Assembly: GCF_003994335.1 (NCBI RefSeq)
Contig: NZ_PNQZ01000005.1
Coordinates: 1-64,000 of the forward strand
Direction of reading: 5' to 3'
From: Asaia sp. W19
GTDB lineage: Bacteria > Pseudomonadota > Alphaproteobacteria > Acetobacterales > Acetobacteraceae
DNA length: 64,000 bases
Part shown: positions 33,242 to 41,844 of the stretch, in pieces
How the letters are laid out: the number at the start of each line of letters is the position of its first letter
Position numbering within the stretch: position 1 is the first letter of the stretch
The notes under the pieces: generated by a model
The model's database searches: none
What the model saw: the letters and a program-made list of their open reading frames with translations, nothing else
What the model was told of the DNA's origin: nothing
Program-made: the position numbers and the translations under genes

Positions 33242-34737
33242 GCGAATTCACGCAGATCCCCGGCATCTATAACGTTCCGGGCGCCTATACCGAGGTGCAG
33301 TTCACGCCCCCCGACACCGTTTTCGCAATGCCGGTCCGGGTTTTGTTCATCGCCATCCAGCAGGGACTGGCAGCGGCCACGCTCCATCAGAACGTGTCTG
33401 CCAGTCAGATGCAGGCCACGATGGGGATCGGTTCTTCCGCTTCGATCGCGATCGCCGCATTCACTGCCGCCTGCCCGGGTGTCGCGATGGATGTCCTTGC
33501 TCTTCCGCCCGGCGCTGGTGCGCAGGCTTCAGCGGCAACGATCGTCTTTAACGGGCCAGCTACCGCTTCCGGGACGCGTGCGCTTTATGTGGGCGGTCAA
33601 CGCATCACCTTTGGAGTGTCATCCGGCGATACGCCCGCAATCATGGCTGCGAACTTTCTCTCCGCCTATGGCGCAGGAACAACCTCGTCGGTTCTGGCGC
33701 AGACCGGCCTGATCGCGTCTGCCACGCTCTCGTCGGACGGCAAGAGCACAGTTGCGAACAGTGTCACCCTGACGGCACTCGAGGAAAGTCAGTATGGCAA
33801 TGACATCGATGTGCGGGACTCGCCCTATGTCAGCGATGCCGTAGCTGGCGCCACGCTCGATATCACGCCCGCCGGTGGTGGCGCGGGAGCGCCCAGCATC
33901 TCTGCTGCTCTCGGGCTGATCTCGGCGACCTGGTACACGGACATCGTCACCCTGCTCTATGACACGCCCAATCTACAGACACTCGCCCAGGAGGCGCAGC
34001 GTCGTTATGGCGCGATGGTCAAACAGGATGCGCGTGTCTATGCCGCCCTGCGCGGCAGCTATGGCAGCCTGCTGGCGGTGACGGCCCAGCTCAATTCGAT
34101 GCTGCTCAATGTGATCGGGGCGCAGAACCCGATGTGGACGCAGGCGGCGATCGTCGGCGCTTTTGCCGGCCAGTGCTGCATGTCGCTCAATAGCGACCCC
34201 TCCGTGCAGTTGCGCGGTCTCACGCTGGACGCAGTCGCCGGTATGGGGCCACAGGGTCTCGATGCCTTCATCCCATCACAGCGCAATGTGCTCCTGGGCT
34301 CTGGCATCAGCACCTTTACGATCGGCTCTGATGGCACGGTCGCGCTCGAACGCGTCGTGACCACCTATCAGAACGCGGCCTCGGGTGTGCCCACAGGCCT
34401 GCCGCAGGACATCATGGTGCCTGCGATCGCGAGCCGCGTGCGCTACGATTTCAACGATTACGTCGTCACGACCTATCCACGCGCCAAGCTCGCCCAGAAC
34501 AATGCCGTTTCGGCGAACGTGCCCAACGTGGTGACGCCCAAGACCATGCTTGGGGCCTGGGCGGCACGCTGCAAGCTCTACGAGGCCAATGGCTGGATCG
34601 AGGATGTGGACACGCTCGCCGCTTCGGCTTCGTTCAGCATCGATACCACCGATCGCAACCGGCTCAATGCCATGCTGCCGATCAAGCCGATCGGCGCGCT
34701 GATCATCGATGCCAATATTCTTCAGGTTCAGGGGTAA
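33238..34737 (+). CDS. Contractile tail sheath protein (Mu L-like)
   Basis: A 499-aa sheath subunit. It begins at GTG 33238 overlapping the previous stop. Diagnostic regions are FTQIPGIYNVPGAYTEVQF at the start and the C-terminal YPRAKLAQNNAVSANVPNVVTPKTMLGAWAARCKLYEANGWIEDVD. The GRNRLNAMLPIKPIGALIIDANILQVQG end (DRNRLN here) is also typical of Mu L. It proves a myovirus tail. Confidence 0.95.
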   Translation: MSEFTQIPGIYNVPGAYTEVQFTPPDTVFAMPVRVLFIAIQQGLAAATLHQNVSASQMQATMGIGSSASIAIAAFTAACPGVAMDVLALPPGAGAQASAATIVFNGPATASGTRALYVGGQRITFGVSSGDTPAIMAANFLSAYGAGTTSSVLAQTGLIASATLSSDGKSTVANSVTLTALEESQYGNDIDVRDSPYVSDAVAGATLDITPAGGGAGAPSISAALGLISATWYTDIVTLLYDTPNLQTLAQEAQRRYGAMVKQDARVYAALRGSYGSLLAVTAQLNSMLLNVIGAQNPMWTQAAIVGAFAGQCCMSLNSDPSVQLRGLTLDAVAGMGPQGLDAFIPSQRNVLLGSGISTFTIGSDGTVALERVVTTYQNAASGVPTGLPQDIMVPAIASRVRYDFNDYVVTTYPRAKLAQNNAVSANVPNVVTPKTMLGAWAARCKLYEANGWIEDVDTLAASASFSIDTTDRNRLNAMLPIKPIGALIIDANILQVQG

Positions 34738-34743
34738 ACGATC

Positions 34744-35106
34744 ATGGCTGCAACCGTCGGCATCGTCCGCCTCTGGTGGGCGGGCACACAGTATAATGTG
34801 GTCAAGGGCTCCTCGATCCGCCTGTCGGGCATCAGGAATGTGACGCAGGTGGCCGGGTATCAGGCATTTCGCAGCGCCGAATTCCAGGCTGGCGAAGTCC
34901 GCGCGACCCTGCTCATCGCCAAAGGCATGAAGCTCTCATCCCTGATGCCTGGGGAAGAGCAGGAGCTTCAGTGGCAGGCCGATACCGGCCAGCTCTACAC
35001 CTCGCCGGACGCCTTCATTCTGGATGCGCCCGTGCTCAGCGATGACGGCGGCAAAGCACCCGTCGTCTGGAATTTCTCCTCCTACATCGAACTGGACGCA
35101 AGCTGA
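34744..35106 (+). CDS. Tail tube protein (Mu M-like)
   Basis: A 120-aa beta-rich protein directly after the sheath gene. It contains GSSIRLSGIRNVTQVAGYQAFRSAEFQAGEVRATLLIAKGMKL and ends FSSYIELDAS, the outline of contractile-tail tube subunits. Shares a base with the next start. Confidence 0.9.
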   Translation: MAATVGIVRLWWAGTQYNVVKGSSIRLSGIRNVTQVAGYQAFRSAEFQAGEVRATLLIAKGMKLSSLMPGEEQELQWQADTGQLYTSPDAFILDAPVLSDDGGKAPVVWNFSSYIELDAS

Positions 35107-35549
35107 TGGATTTCGACCCGACCCGCCCCTCTGTGCATCACGAACACGCCCATGTGACGCCTCAGGTGCTCGATGCCAGCGAACGCGCCGACAAGCCCGT
35201 TACCGTCGATATGCGCCCGAAGCTGCCAGAAGGCGCGCGCTGGAACACGGATGGAACGGTGACGATCGCACTCGATGAGCCGGCCGGAATCACACGTCGC
35301 TCCGGTGAGCACGAGGATATCGAGCAGATCCGCGAGATCACCTGTCGCCGTCTGCGTGGCGGCGACATGATCGATGCCGTCGATGCTGAAGGCGCGTCGG
35401 GGCGGCAGCTGTTCCTTCTCAAGCGCATGACCGGGCTTGAGGATATGAAGGGTGAATTGTTCATCCGCGCCCTGTCCCATGCTGATTACCTGACCCTGGT
35501 CGAGGTGCTTGGCGTTTTTACACGGCGTGGCCAGAAGACTGGCCGGTAA
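35106..35549 (+). CDS. Tail assembly chaperone, short form (Mu gp41-like)
   Basis: A 147-aa chaperone that coats the tape measure during tail assembly. The core is VDMRPKLPEGARWNTDGTVTIALDEPAG, then DIEQIREITCRRLRGGDMIDAVDA and FLLKRMTGLEDMKGELFIRALSHADYLTLVEVLG. Reading normally it stops at 35549. A -1 shift near its end yields a longer product (separate entry). Confidence 0.88.
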   Translation: MDFDPTRPSVHHEHAHVTPQVLDASERADKPVTVDMRPKLPEGARWNTDGTVTIALDEPAGITRRSGEHEDIEQIREITCRRLRGGDMIDAVDAEGASGRQLFLLKRMTGLEDMKGELFIRALSHADYLTLVEVLGVFTRRGQKTGR

Positions 35550-35689
35550 TTCTGGCGGCTCTGGCGCACACGCTCCATTTCGACGAGGCAAGCCTGTGCC
35601 GCATGAGCCCAAGGCGGGCGCTGTTCTGGAATAACGCGGCCAACGCGCTCGGCGAGCGTATCAGAAAAGAGAATGAGGCCCGGAACTGA
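35106..35689 (+). CDS. Tail assembly chaperone, -1 frameshift product (Mu gp41/gp42)
   Basis: An open frame without its own start lies -1 to the chaperone gene and ends at TGA 35687-35689, touching the tape measure ATG. Its translation (WPEDWPVILAALAHTLHFDEASLCRM, read from 35525, and then SPRRALFWNNAANAL) is the usual second chaperone domain. The overlap contains GGC-GTT-TTT-ACA (35511-35522). Slipping back one base on the five T gives TTT-TAC-ACG and a product of about 194 aa. A shift here is conserved in tailed phages. The exact slip codon is inferred. Confidence 0.75.
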
Positions 35690-37983
35690 TGTCGGACTCC
35701 CTGCACACTCAGTTCCGGATCGACCTGGCAGACGGCATTTCCGGACCGATCGACAAGATCATCGGCATGCTGGCGCGGATCGACCAGGCGCTCAGCCGTG
35801 TCGGAGGGACCGATCCCTTCGACAAGATGTGGGAGCCAATCGAGCAGACCACACGCGCCACCAATACCTTCTCAGAAACGATCGGCCGCGCCGAGGCATC
35901 CATGCAAGCCGCCATTGGGGCGACAACCGCCCTGGGCGAGGGGCTGTCGCGCACGGATGCTAGCGCGACAGCAACGGCCGAAGCCATGGGGGCATTGGCA
36001 GGCGCGGCCGATCGTGTCGATCAGGCATTTGCTGAAGGGAACCAGGCGCACGGGTTTGACAGACTGCATGAGCCGGTCGAGCGTGCCGCCCAGGCCACAC
36101 GTGCGCTCGATGAAGCGCTCAGACGCACCGATGCCTCCATGGCTTCGGCAGAGGGGAACACCCGGGTTTTCGATGAAAGCCTCGCCGCTACCGCTAGCGG
36201 CGCGACAGAGGCGGGCGATGCTCTGAACCGCATGGGTCAGAACGCCCAACGCGCCGCTGAGCAGGCAATGTCAGCCATGCGCGCCGTACAGGGCACGCTT
36301 AATTCAGGCTATGGCGCATCGGGCAACGGCGGAGGTGGATTTCCGTCGGGACCAACCGGATCGAGGGCCTATCTGGGGAATGTTCATCACTCCCTGGAGA
36401 ATGTGCATCGCTCGGTCGAGGAAGGCATGGGCCGGGCCTTCGGAGCCGCAGCCGCGGGCTTTGGGTTGATTGAGCCGGTCCACGCGGCAGCCGAATTCGA
36501 CAACACACTCACCCATATCGGCATCGGCCTTGGATATGACGGTGACGCGAACCATAAATTCGCAGCAAGCTATGGAATGCAGATCAATCAGCTGGCACGC
36601 GCCACGTCCCAGCGTGGTGTGGATCTGGCCGATGCGGCGGGCTTCTTCAGTCGCGAAGGCTATGCAGGCGACAAGCTCGATGCGGTCTTGCCCACAGTTG
36701 CTCATATCGCCACTGCCTATAATGCGGCGCCCGAAGCTGTAGCGAAAAGCACCTTCGCATTGCAGGAAAACCTGGGTGTTAGTGACAAGGCACTAGGAGG
36801 GGCTCTTGCCTCAGTAGCCATCGCGGGCAAGCAGGCGGATCTGCCCTTCGAAAAGCTGGCGCCCTTATTGCCTCAGGTTGCGGCTCAGGCCGGAATGCTC
36901 GGTGTCAAAGGGCGGTCGGGGGTTGATGATCTGGCAGCGCTTTTAGCGGTTGCGCGCAAGTCAACGGGCACAGAAGGCGAAGCCGTCACCAATACACGTG
37001 CCTTCCTTCAGGCCATTACGAGCCCGCATACCGCAAAGCGCTTCGCAGAGTTCGGCGTCGATCTCTTTGGCACAGAACAAAATGCCCGCGCCAAGGGCAT
37101 CGATCCCATGATCGCCGTGCTTCAGCAGGTCAACCGCATCACTCACGGCGGCACTGACGCGAAGGTCCTGGGCACCCTCTTCAACAATCAGGAAGATCGC
37201 GCATTCGTCACGGCCATTCTCAAGCACATGGATCAGTATTTCTCGATCCGGCAGAAGGTGGCGGGCGCCGATCAGAGCGTTATCGACCATGATTTCAACA
37301 CGGGCCAGCATTCGACCCTGAGCGAATTAACGGCGTTCGAAGAGGCGCTAAGCCAGGTTCTGCGCATCATCGGCGAGGGCTTTGTGCCGACGCTGCATAT
37401 GCTCACGATCGGGCTGCACGGTGTGATCGATGTCATGGAATGGATGCAAAAGCACACGCCTGGCGTGCTCCCGGTGATCCTTGGAATCACGAGCGGCCTT
37501 ATCGCTTTTGCCGCCGTTATGGCAGCGTGTGGAGCGGTTCTGATCCCGCTCAAGGCGGGTTTTGGCCTGATTGGGGCTGTGCTGTCACCTCTGCGGTTCG
37601 TGATCGGTGCGGTAGCCGGTGCGCTGGAGATCTCGGTTGGCGCGTTTGCTGCCTTGTCGGTGGGCATTCTCGCCGGCGTCGCTGTACTCGGCTTTGTGGC
37701 CTATGAAACCTACAAGCATTGGGACGCGATCAAAAAAGCCTTCATCTCATTCGGTGGATGGCTCGAGTCCTGGGCGAGCTGGCTCTTGCATCTGGGGTCG
37801 CATGGCACGCCTAAGGCCACAGGCGCATCACCGGATAAACTCGCCATGGCGACCTCCGACAAGAACCCGAAACTCCACCTGCATATCTCCACCGACCCGG
37901 GTGCCAAGGTAGAGACCAAGCAAAAGCATCCTGACATCAAGCTTGCCATGATCGATACCGGCCGCATGTTGGCGCGCGCATGA
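35689..37983 (+). CDS. Tape measure protein
   Basis: A 764-aa protein that sets tail length. The first 200 residues are coiled-coil and Ala-rich (repeated ATRALDEALRRTDASM-like units). The core 260-470 matches phage tail tape measure proteins (FDNTLTHIGIGLGY, ATSQRGVDLADAAGFFSREGYAGDKLDAVLPTVAHIA, GKQADLPFEKLAPLLPQ). Hydrophobic transmembrane-like segments span about 600-690. It overlaps the frameshift stop and the next start. Confidence 0.93.
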   Translation: MSDSLHTQFRIDLADGISGPIDKIIGMLARIDQALSRVGGTDPFDKMWEPIEQTTRATNTFSETIGRAEASMQAAIGATTALGEGLSRTDASATATAEAMGALAGAADRVDQAFAEGNQAHGFDRLHEPVERAAQATRALDEALRRTDASMASAEGNTRVFDESLAATASGATEAGDALNRMGQNAQRAAEQAMSAMRAVQGTLNSGYGASGNGGGGFPSGPTGSRAYLGNVHHSLENVHRSVEEGMGRAFGAAAAGFGLIEPVHAAAEFDNTLTHIGIGLGYDGDANHKFAASYGMQINQLARATSQRGVDLADAAGFFSREGYAGDKLDAVLPTVAHIATAYNAAPEAVAKSTFALQENLGVSDKALGGALASVAIAGKQADLPFEKLAPLLPQVAAQAGMLGVKGRSGVDDLAALLAVARKSTGTEGEAVTNTRAFLQAITSPHTAKRFAEFGVDLFGTEQNARAKGIDPMIAVLQQVNRITHGGTDAKVLGTLFNNQEDRAFVTAILKHMDQYFSIRQKVAGADQSVIDHDFNTGQHSTLSELTAFEEALSQVLRIIGEGFVPTLHMLTIGLHGVIDVMEWMQKHTPGVLPVILGITSGLIAFAAVMAACGAVLIPLKAGFGLIGAVLSPLRFVIGAVAGALEISVGAFAALSVGILAGVAVLGFVAYETYKHWDAIKKAFISFGGWLESWASWLLHLGSHGTPKATGASPDKLAMATSDKNPKLHLHISTDPGAKVETKQKHPDIKLAMIDTGRMLARA

Positions 37984-39386
37984 GTGGATCTCTCTCCACG
38001 GCCGGTCTCGGCGAGATCGGCGCTTCCACGCTTTCCAGCCTGGGCGGCATTGCGGGGCTGGCCAGCTCGGCGCTGGGACGCATCCTCACCACAGCCTCGT
38101 TCCGGGGCGTCACGTTCTTCATGCCCGATGTGCGGGAGGCGGGCGGCCGACGCGTAGTTCGCTGGCTTTTTCCCGGACGCGACATCCAGCGCTTTCAGGA
38201 TTTCGGGGCGATCGAGGGGCCGATCCAGATCACCGGCCTGATCATCGGCGATGATTACGTCATCCGCGCCCAGCGTCTGCGCAAGGCATTCCTGTCCGCA
38301 GGCCCGGCCACACTGGTGCATCCGTGGTATGGTCGCCTGCGCGTTCGCCTGGCCGAGCAGCCGCCCGAGATCTCCTTCTCCGATCGCGAGATCCGCGTCG
38401 CACGGTTTACCGCCTCTTTCTATCGTGACCCGGAGACATCGGGCGCACCCGGGCTCTTCGCGTCGATCACGGATACGCTCACCAATCTGATGACCCAGGC
38501 CGATGGGCTGGTCGATGAAGGTATCCTCGCCTGTCAGGGGGTACTGTCAGTGCTGGCTATCCCTCTTGCGCTGTCGGGCGCTGTAGGATCGCTGATCAGC
38601 CAGATCTCCGGGGTCTGGGATGGCCTTCTCGGGAATGCGCCGCAACCCCTGCAAGATGCGACGGCTGCGGCGCAAGTCACACTCGCCAATGGCGTTTCTC
38701 CGCCTTTGGTCAATGACGATACGAGCTACGCCGATGCTGTGTCGACGGCATTTGCCGTGGTGCCCGCTGCCATAGCCTCAGTGGCCATGCCTGCCCAGGC
38801 GGCCGCCATAGCCCCGGCCTCGATCGTCGCGAACGGTGTGACGCTCACCGTCGCGCCGGCTACGATCGTCACGATCCTTTTGCAGGGCGCATCGAAGATC
38901 GGGACGGTTGCCCTCAACACGTCCCAGACCAGTCAGGCACCCGCTTCCGTTCTGGCCCTGGGGGTGGTGGCACGCATGGTCACGCTCGCCCAGGCCGTGG
39001 CCGCCTCGACATCGGTCTCCTATGTCAGCCAGCCTGATGCCCTTTCCGTGCGCGACATTCTCGTTGCGGCCGTCGATGCTCTGGGCGCGGATATGGGCAA
39101 TGCCGCCGCCGCAGGCGCTCCGCTTCCCATGTCGGCCATGTGGGGCGCGCTTCGGGATCTGCGGCTTGCCATCCTCGCCGATTTCTCGACCACGATCGGA
39201 AGACTGCCTCCCGTCATATCGATTGCGACGACACGTCCCATGAGTGCCTGGACGCTGGCCTATGCGCTCGCTGGCGACACGCCCGCCAATGTCCAGACCA
39301 CGTTCGATGACATGGTGGCGCGCAATAACCTGATCCACCCCGCCTTCGCCGGTCCCGGTGCGGTGCAAATTCTGGACCTGAGCTGA
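37980..39386 (+). CDS. Mu gp43/N-like tail protein (DNA circularisation N-terminal domain)
   Basis: A 468-aa protein. Residues 38-140 match the DNA circularisation domain: ASFRGVTFFMPDVREAGGRRVVRWLFPGRD, RFQDFGAIEGP and FLSAGPATLVHPWYGRLRVRLAEQPPEISFSDREI. The C-terminal part is Ala-rich and helical. In Mu, gp43 is a tail/baseplate protein. ATGA overlaps at both ends. Confidence 0.9.
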   Translation: MSGSLSTAGLGEIGASTLSSLGGIAGLASSALGRILTTASFRGVTFFMPDVREAGGRRVVRWLFPGRDIQRFQDFGAIEGPIQITGLIIGDDYVIRAQRLRKAFLSAGPATLVHPWYGRLRVRLAEQPPEISFSDREIRVARFTASFYRDPETSGAPGLFASITDTLTNLMTQADGLVDEGILACQGVLSVLAIPLALSGAVGSLISQISGVWDGLLGNAPQPLQDATAAAQVTLANGVSPPLVNDDTSYADAVSTAFAVVPAAIASVAMPAQAAAIAPASIVANGVTLTVAPATIVTILLQGASKIGTVALNTSQTSQAPASVLALGVVARMVTLAQAVAASTSVSYVSQPDALSVRDILVAAVDALGADMGNAAAAGAPLPMSAMWGALRDLRLAILADFSTTIGRLPPVISIATTRPMSAWTLAYALAGDTPANVQTTFDDMVARNNLIHPAFAGPGAVQILDLS

Positions 39387-40744
39387 TGAGCGATACCAGG
39401 ACCGTTTCCCGCCGCCCCATGACGGTGAAGATCGCGGGGCGCATCCTCGAAACCTGGACCAGCTGCGAAGTAGGGCGAGACCTTGCCGATATCGCCGGGT
39501 CTTTTCGCATTCGCTACCTGGACGAGCTGCGCTCTGCTGCCCTGCTTGGCGGTGAGACACCAGAGGTCGCCGCGATCCATCCTCGCGATTCGGTGGAAAT
39601 CTCGATCAATGCAGATGTGGTGCTCAAGGGATGGGTGGACGATATCAATCTGACGGCCGACGAGCATACGGCAGAGGCCATCATCAGCGGCAGAGACGTG
39701 ACAGGCGATCTCGTGGATTGCTCAGCCAACCCAACGGGGCCGGGGGAGTACCGGCAGATCCGCCTCGAAAGTCTGGTGGGCCATCTGACCAACCCCTACA
39801 AGATCACCCTCGATCAGCAGATCGAGACGGGAGCACCCTTTACCCTGGTGGCGCTGGATCCGGGCGACACGGTCATGGATGCAATCGAGCATCATGCCAG
39901 GCAGCGCGGCGTGCTCGTGACATCCGATGGAATTGGCAAGATCGTGCTGACACAGGCGGGCACGACAAGGGCCAGTGACAGTCTGAGCTTTCCAGGCAAT
40001 GTGCGCGGCATCGAGGTGCGGATTTCCTCGCGTAATCGCCATTCCGATGTCTGGGTCAAAGGCCAGTTCAAGAGCCAGTTAAGACCCGTCAAAACCACGC
40101 TCGATGCGAATGCTGCGCCGCTTTCTGCAGCTCCGGCGCAACCGCCGGCCGCGCCTTCACACCGCAAGGTCGAACTCGCCAGCACAACGCGTTACGGACA
40201 TTGGGTCGATCCTGAGGTTCAGCGCTATCGCCCTCGGGTATGGATGGCCAAGACGCAAAGCGGCGGCTCGGTGGCCACACAGCAAACGACGAATCCGCCA
40301 CTGGACAGCACCGCACAGGGCCTGAGCGACGAGGTCGGGCCGCCGCTCGCCTTTCATGCCGGCACGCGCCACAAGAAGCGCAAGGCGACGAAGCCCCGCG
40401 AGGACGCCGACCCCTGGACCTTGCAGGATCAGGCGGAATGGCGTGGTCGCACAACGCGGGCGGGCTCGACGGCCCATGTCTATATCGTGCCCGGTCTTCG
40501 CAACAGCAAAGGCGATCTGTGGCTGCCCAACCAGCTCGTCTCGGTGACAGATCTGTATAGTGGCCTTACCCAGGACATGCTGATCGGTGCCGTAACGTGG
40601 GTGGCCTCCGATCAGGGCTATGAGACGCGGATCTCTGTCGTGGCGCCCGATGCCTATAACCTCAAGGGGGATGAGGATCACACCCGTGCCGGTGCCCGCA
40701 AATCCTCGCATCTCACCGCACGATCCCTCATAGGGCGAAGCTGA
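39386..40744 (+). CDS. Baseplate hub protein (Mu gp44/P-like)
   Basis: A 452-aa hub protein related to phage late control D/gp27 hubs. It opens MTVKIAGRILETWTSCEVGRDLADIAGSFRIRYLDEL and contains WVDDINLTADEHTAEAIISGRDVTGDLVDCSA. A central basic, Pro-rich insert at about 240-340 (HKKRKATKPRED) follows. It ends LYSGLTQDMLIGAVTWVASDQGYETRISVVAPDAY. Adjacent to the spike gene as in Mu. Confidence 0.93.
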   Translation: MSDTRTVSRRPMTVKIAGRILETWTSCEVGRDLADIAGSFRIRYLDELRSAALLGGETPEVAAIHPRDSVEISINADVVLKGWVDDINLTADEHTAEAIISGRDVTGDLVDCSANPTGPGEYRQIRLESLVGHLTNPYKITLDQQIETGAPFTLVALDPGDTVMDAIEHHARQRGVLVTSDGIGKIVLTQAGTTRASDSLSFPGNVRGIEVRISSRNRHSDVWVKGQFKSQLRPVKTTLDANAAPLSAAPAQPPAAPSHRKVELASTTRYGHWVDPEVQRYRPRVWMAKTQSGGSVATQQTTNPPLDSTAQGLSDEVGPPLAFHAGTRHKKRKATKPREDADPWTLQDQAEWRGRTTRAGSTAHVYIVPGLRNSKGDLWLPNQLVSVTDLYSGLTQDMLIGAVTWVASDQGYETRISVVAPDAYNLKGDEDHTRAGARKSSHLTARSLIGRS

Positions 40745-41295
40745 TGCTTGCGGCCTTTCACATGGCTCTGCGCAGCCTGTTCTCACGCGGCGTGATCGCC
40801 GATATCGATGATACGGGCGGCGATCAGACCGTGACGCTCGACACGCATTACGGGGTAACGCGATCGAGCGTGCCTGTTCATCACCCCTTTGGTCTTGCAG
40901 CCCATGCCCCCCATGACGGGGCTGTGACCCATGTCGTCGCCAATGGCAGCGATCCGGCCGATCTTGTGGCCCTGCCGCCCGCAAACCCTTCGGTTGCCCG
41001 CATGGGCAATCTCGCCGAGGGGGAGGTCTGTCTCTATGATTCCATGGGGCAGAAGCTCTATTTTCAGGGCGGCAAGATCGTCAGGGTCGATTGCGCAAGC
41101 GAGTTGCAGGTCCGCATCGGGGGCACTACGGTGTTTGATGTCAATCAGGACCGGATCTACACGTCTCTCGATATCCAGACGGATGGCAAGATCACTGCCA
41201 AGGGCGATGTCGTCGCGGGTAAGGTAAGTCTGCAAACCCACATCCATACGGGCGTGCAGGCCGGTTCCGGAACAAGCGGACCACCACAAAGCTGA
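40744..41295 (+). CDS. Baseplate spike protein (Mu gp45-like)
   Basis: A 183-aa cell-puncturing spike. The N-terminal OB-like domain has SRGVIADIDDTGGDQTVTLDTHYG, and the middle is a beta-helix (GEVCLYDSMGQKLYFQGGKIVRVDCASELQVRIGG). The tip has QTHIHTGVQAGSGTSGPP, whose HIH triplet is the iron-binding H-x-H known in Mu and P2 spikes. Length fits the family. Confidence 0.95.
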   Translation: MLAAFHMALRSLFSRGVIADIDDTGGDQTVTLDTHYGVTRSSVPVHHPFGLAAHAPHDGAVTHVVANGSDPADLVALPPANPSVARMGNLAEGEVCLYDSMGQKLYFQGGKIVRVDCASELQVRIGGTTVFDVNQDRIYTSLDIQTDGKITAKGDVVAGKVSLQTHIHTGVQAGSGTSGPPQS

Positions 41296-41298
41296 TAG

Positions 41299-41346
41299 CC
41301 TCTAGAATCGGTCGGGGGTATGGGCGGGGCGCAGACATGACATTCT
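41299..41346 (+). promoter_or_regulatory. Late promoter 3 (baseplate/fibre operon), Mor/C-type site
   Basis: CCTCTAGAATCGGTCGGGGG plus TAT (41299-41321) keeps the left half (CYCTAGAAWCG) of the two other sites but a weaker right half. Nineteen bases later lies CATTCT (41341-41346), identical to late promoter 2, then six bases to ATG 41353. It begins three bases after the spike stop codon. Confidence 0.65.
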
Positions 41347-41352
41347 CCCCTC

Positions 41353-41844
41353 ATGTCGGCCGCATCCTTTTCCAGCATGAAACTCGGGATCAAACCCGGC
41401 CCGGGAGTGATCGATCTCTTCATCGATCCCGTCGGGAATGGGCGCGGGCGTATTGCGATCGACCGCACGCCAGCAACGCCCCTCCTGGTCGCGCTGTGTT
41501 CTGATCGGCGCGCGGCGAGCGATGATGTCGCACCCGAAATGCAGACAGCGCCGGCAGGAACCCAGGCGCCGCTTTTTTCCCGCAGGGGATGGGTGGGTGA
41601 CGTTCTCCTGGAAGACGGCCAGCGCTTTGGGTCACGCTTATGGTTGCTCTCTCGTGGGCGCGCCTCGGAAGCGACCCGTGTCGCGGCGCTCGATTATGCC
41701 AATGAAGCGGTTGCCTCGATCGTCGATTATCATGGCATCGAGGTCGATATCGACGCTGCCTGGTACGACAAAAAGCCGGGCATTTTGATCATCACAGCGC
41801 AAGCGCTGGGGCTTTCCGTCAATGCGCCGGTGACGACGCTATGA
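41353..41844 (+). CDS. Baseplate protein (Mu gp46-like)
   Basis: A 163-aa wedge-region protein of the gp46/GPW type: LGIKPGPGVIDLFIDPVGNGRGRIAIDR, FSRRGWVGDVLLEDGQRFGSRLWLLSRGRASEATRVAALDYANEA, then IEVDIDAAWYDKKPGILIITAQAL. ATG 41353 has no ribosome binding site; Met9 (41377) also lacks one. The stop overlaps the gp47-type start. Confidence 0.88.
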   Translation: MSAASFSSMKLGIKPGPGVIDLFIDPVGNGRGRIAIDRTPATPLLVALCSDRRAASDDVAPEMQTAPAGTQAPLFSRRGWVGDVLLEDGQRFGSRLWLLSRGRASEATRVAALDYANEAVASIVDYHGIEVDIDAAWYDKKPGILIITAQALGLSVNAPVTTL

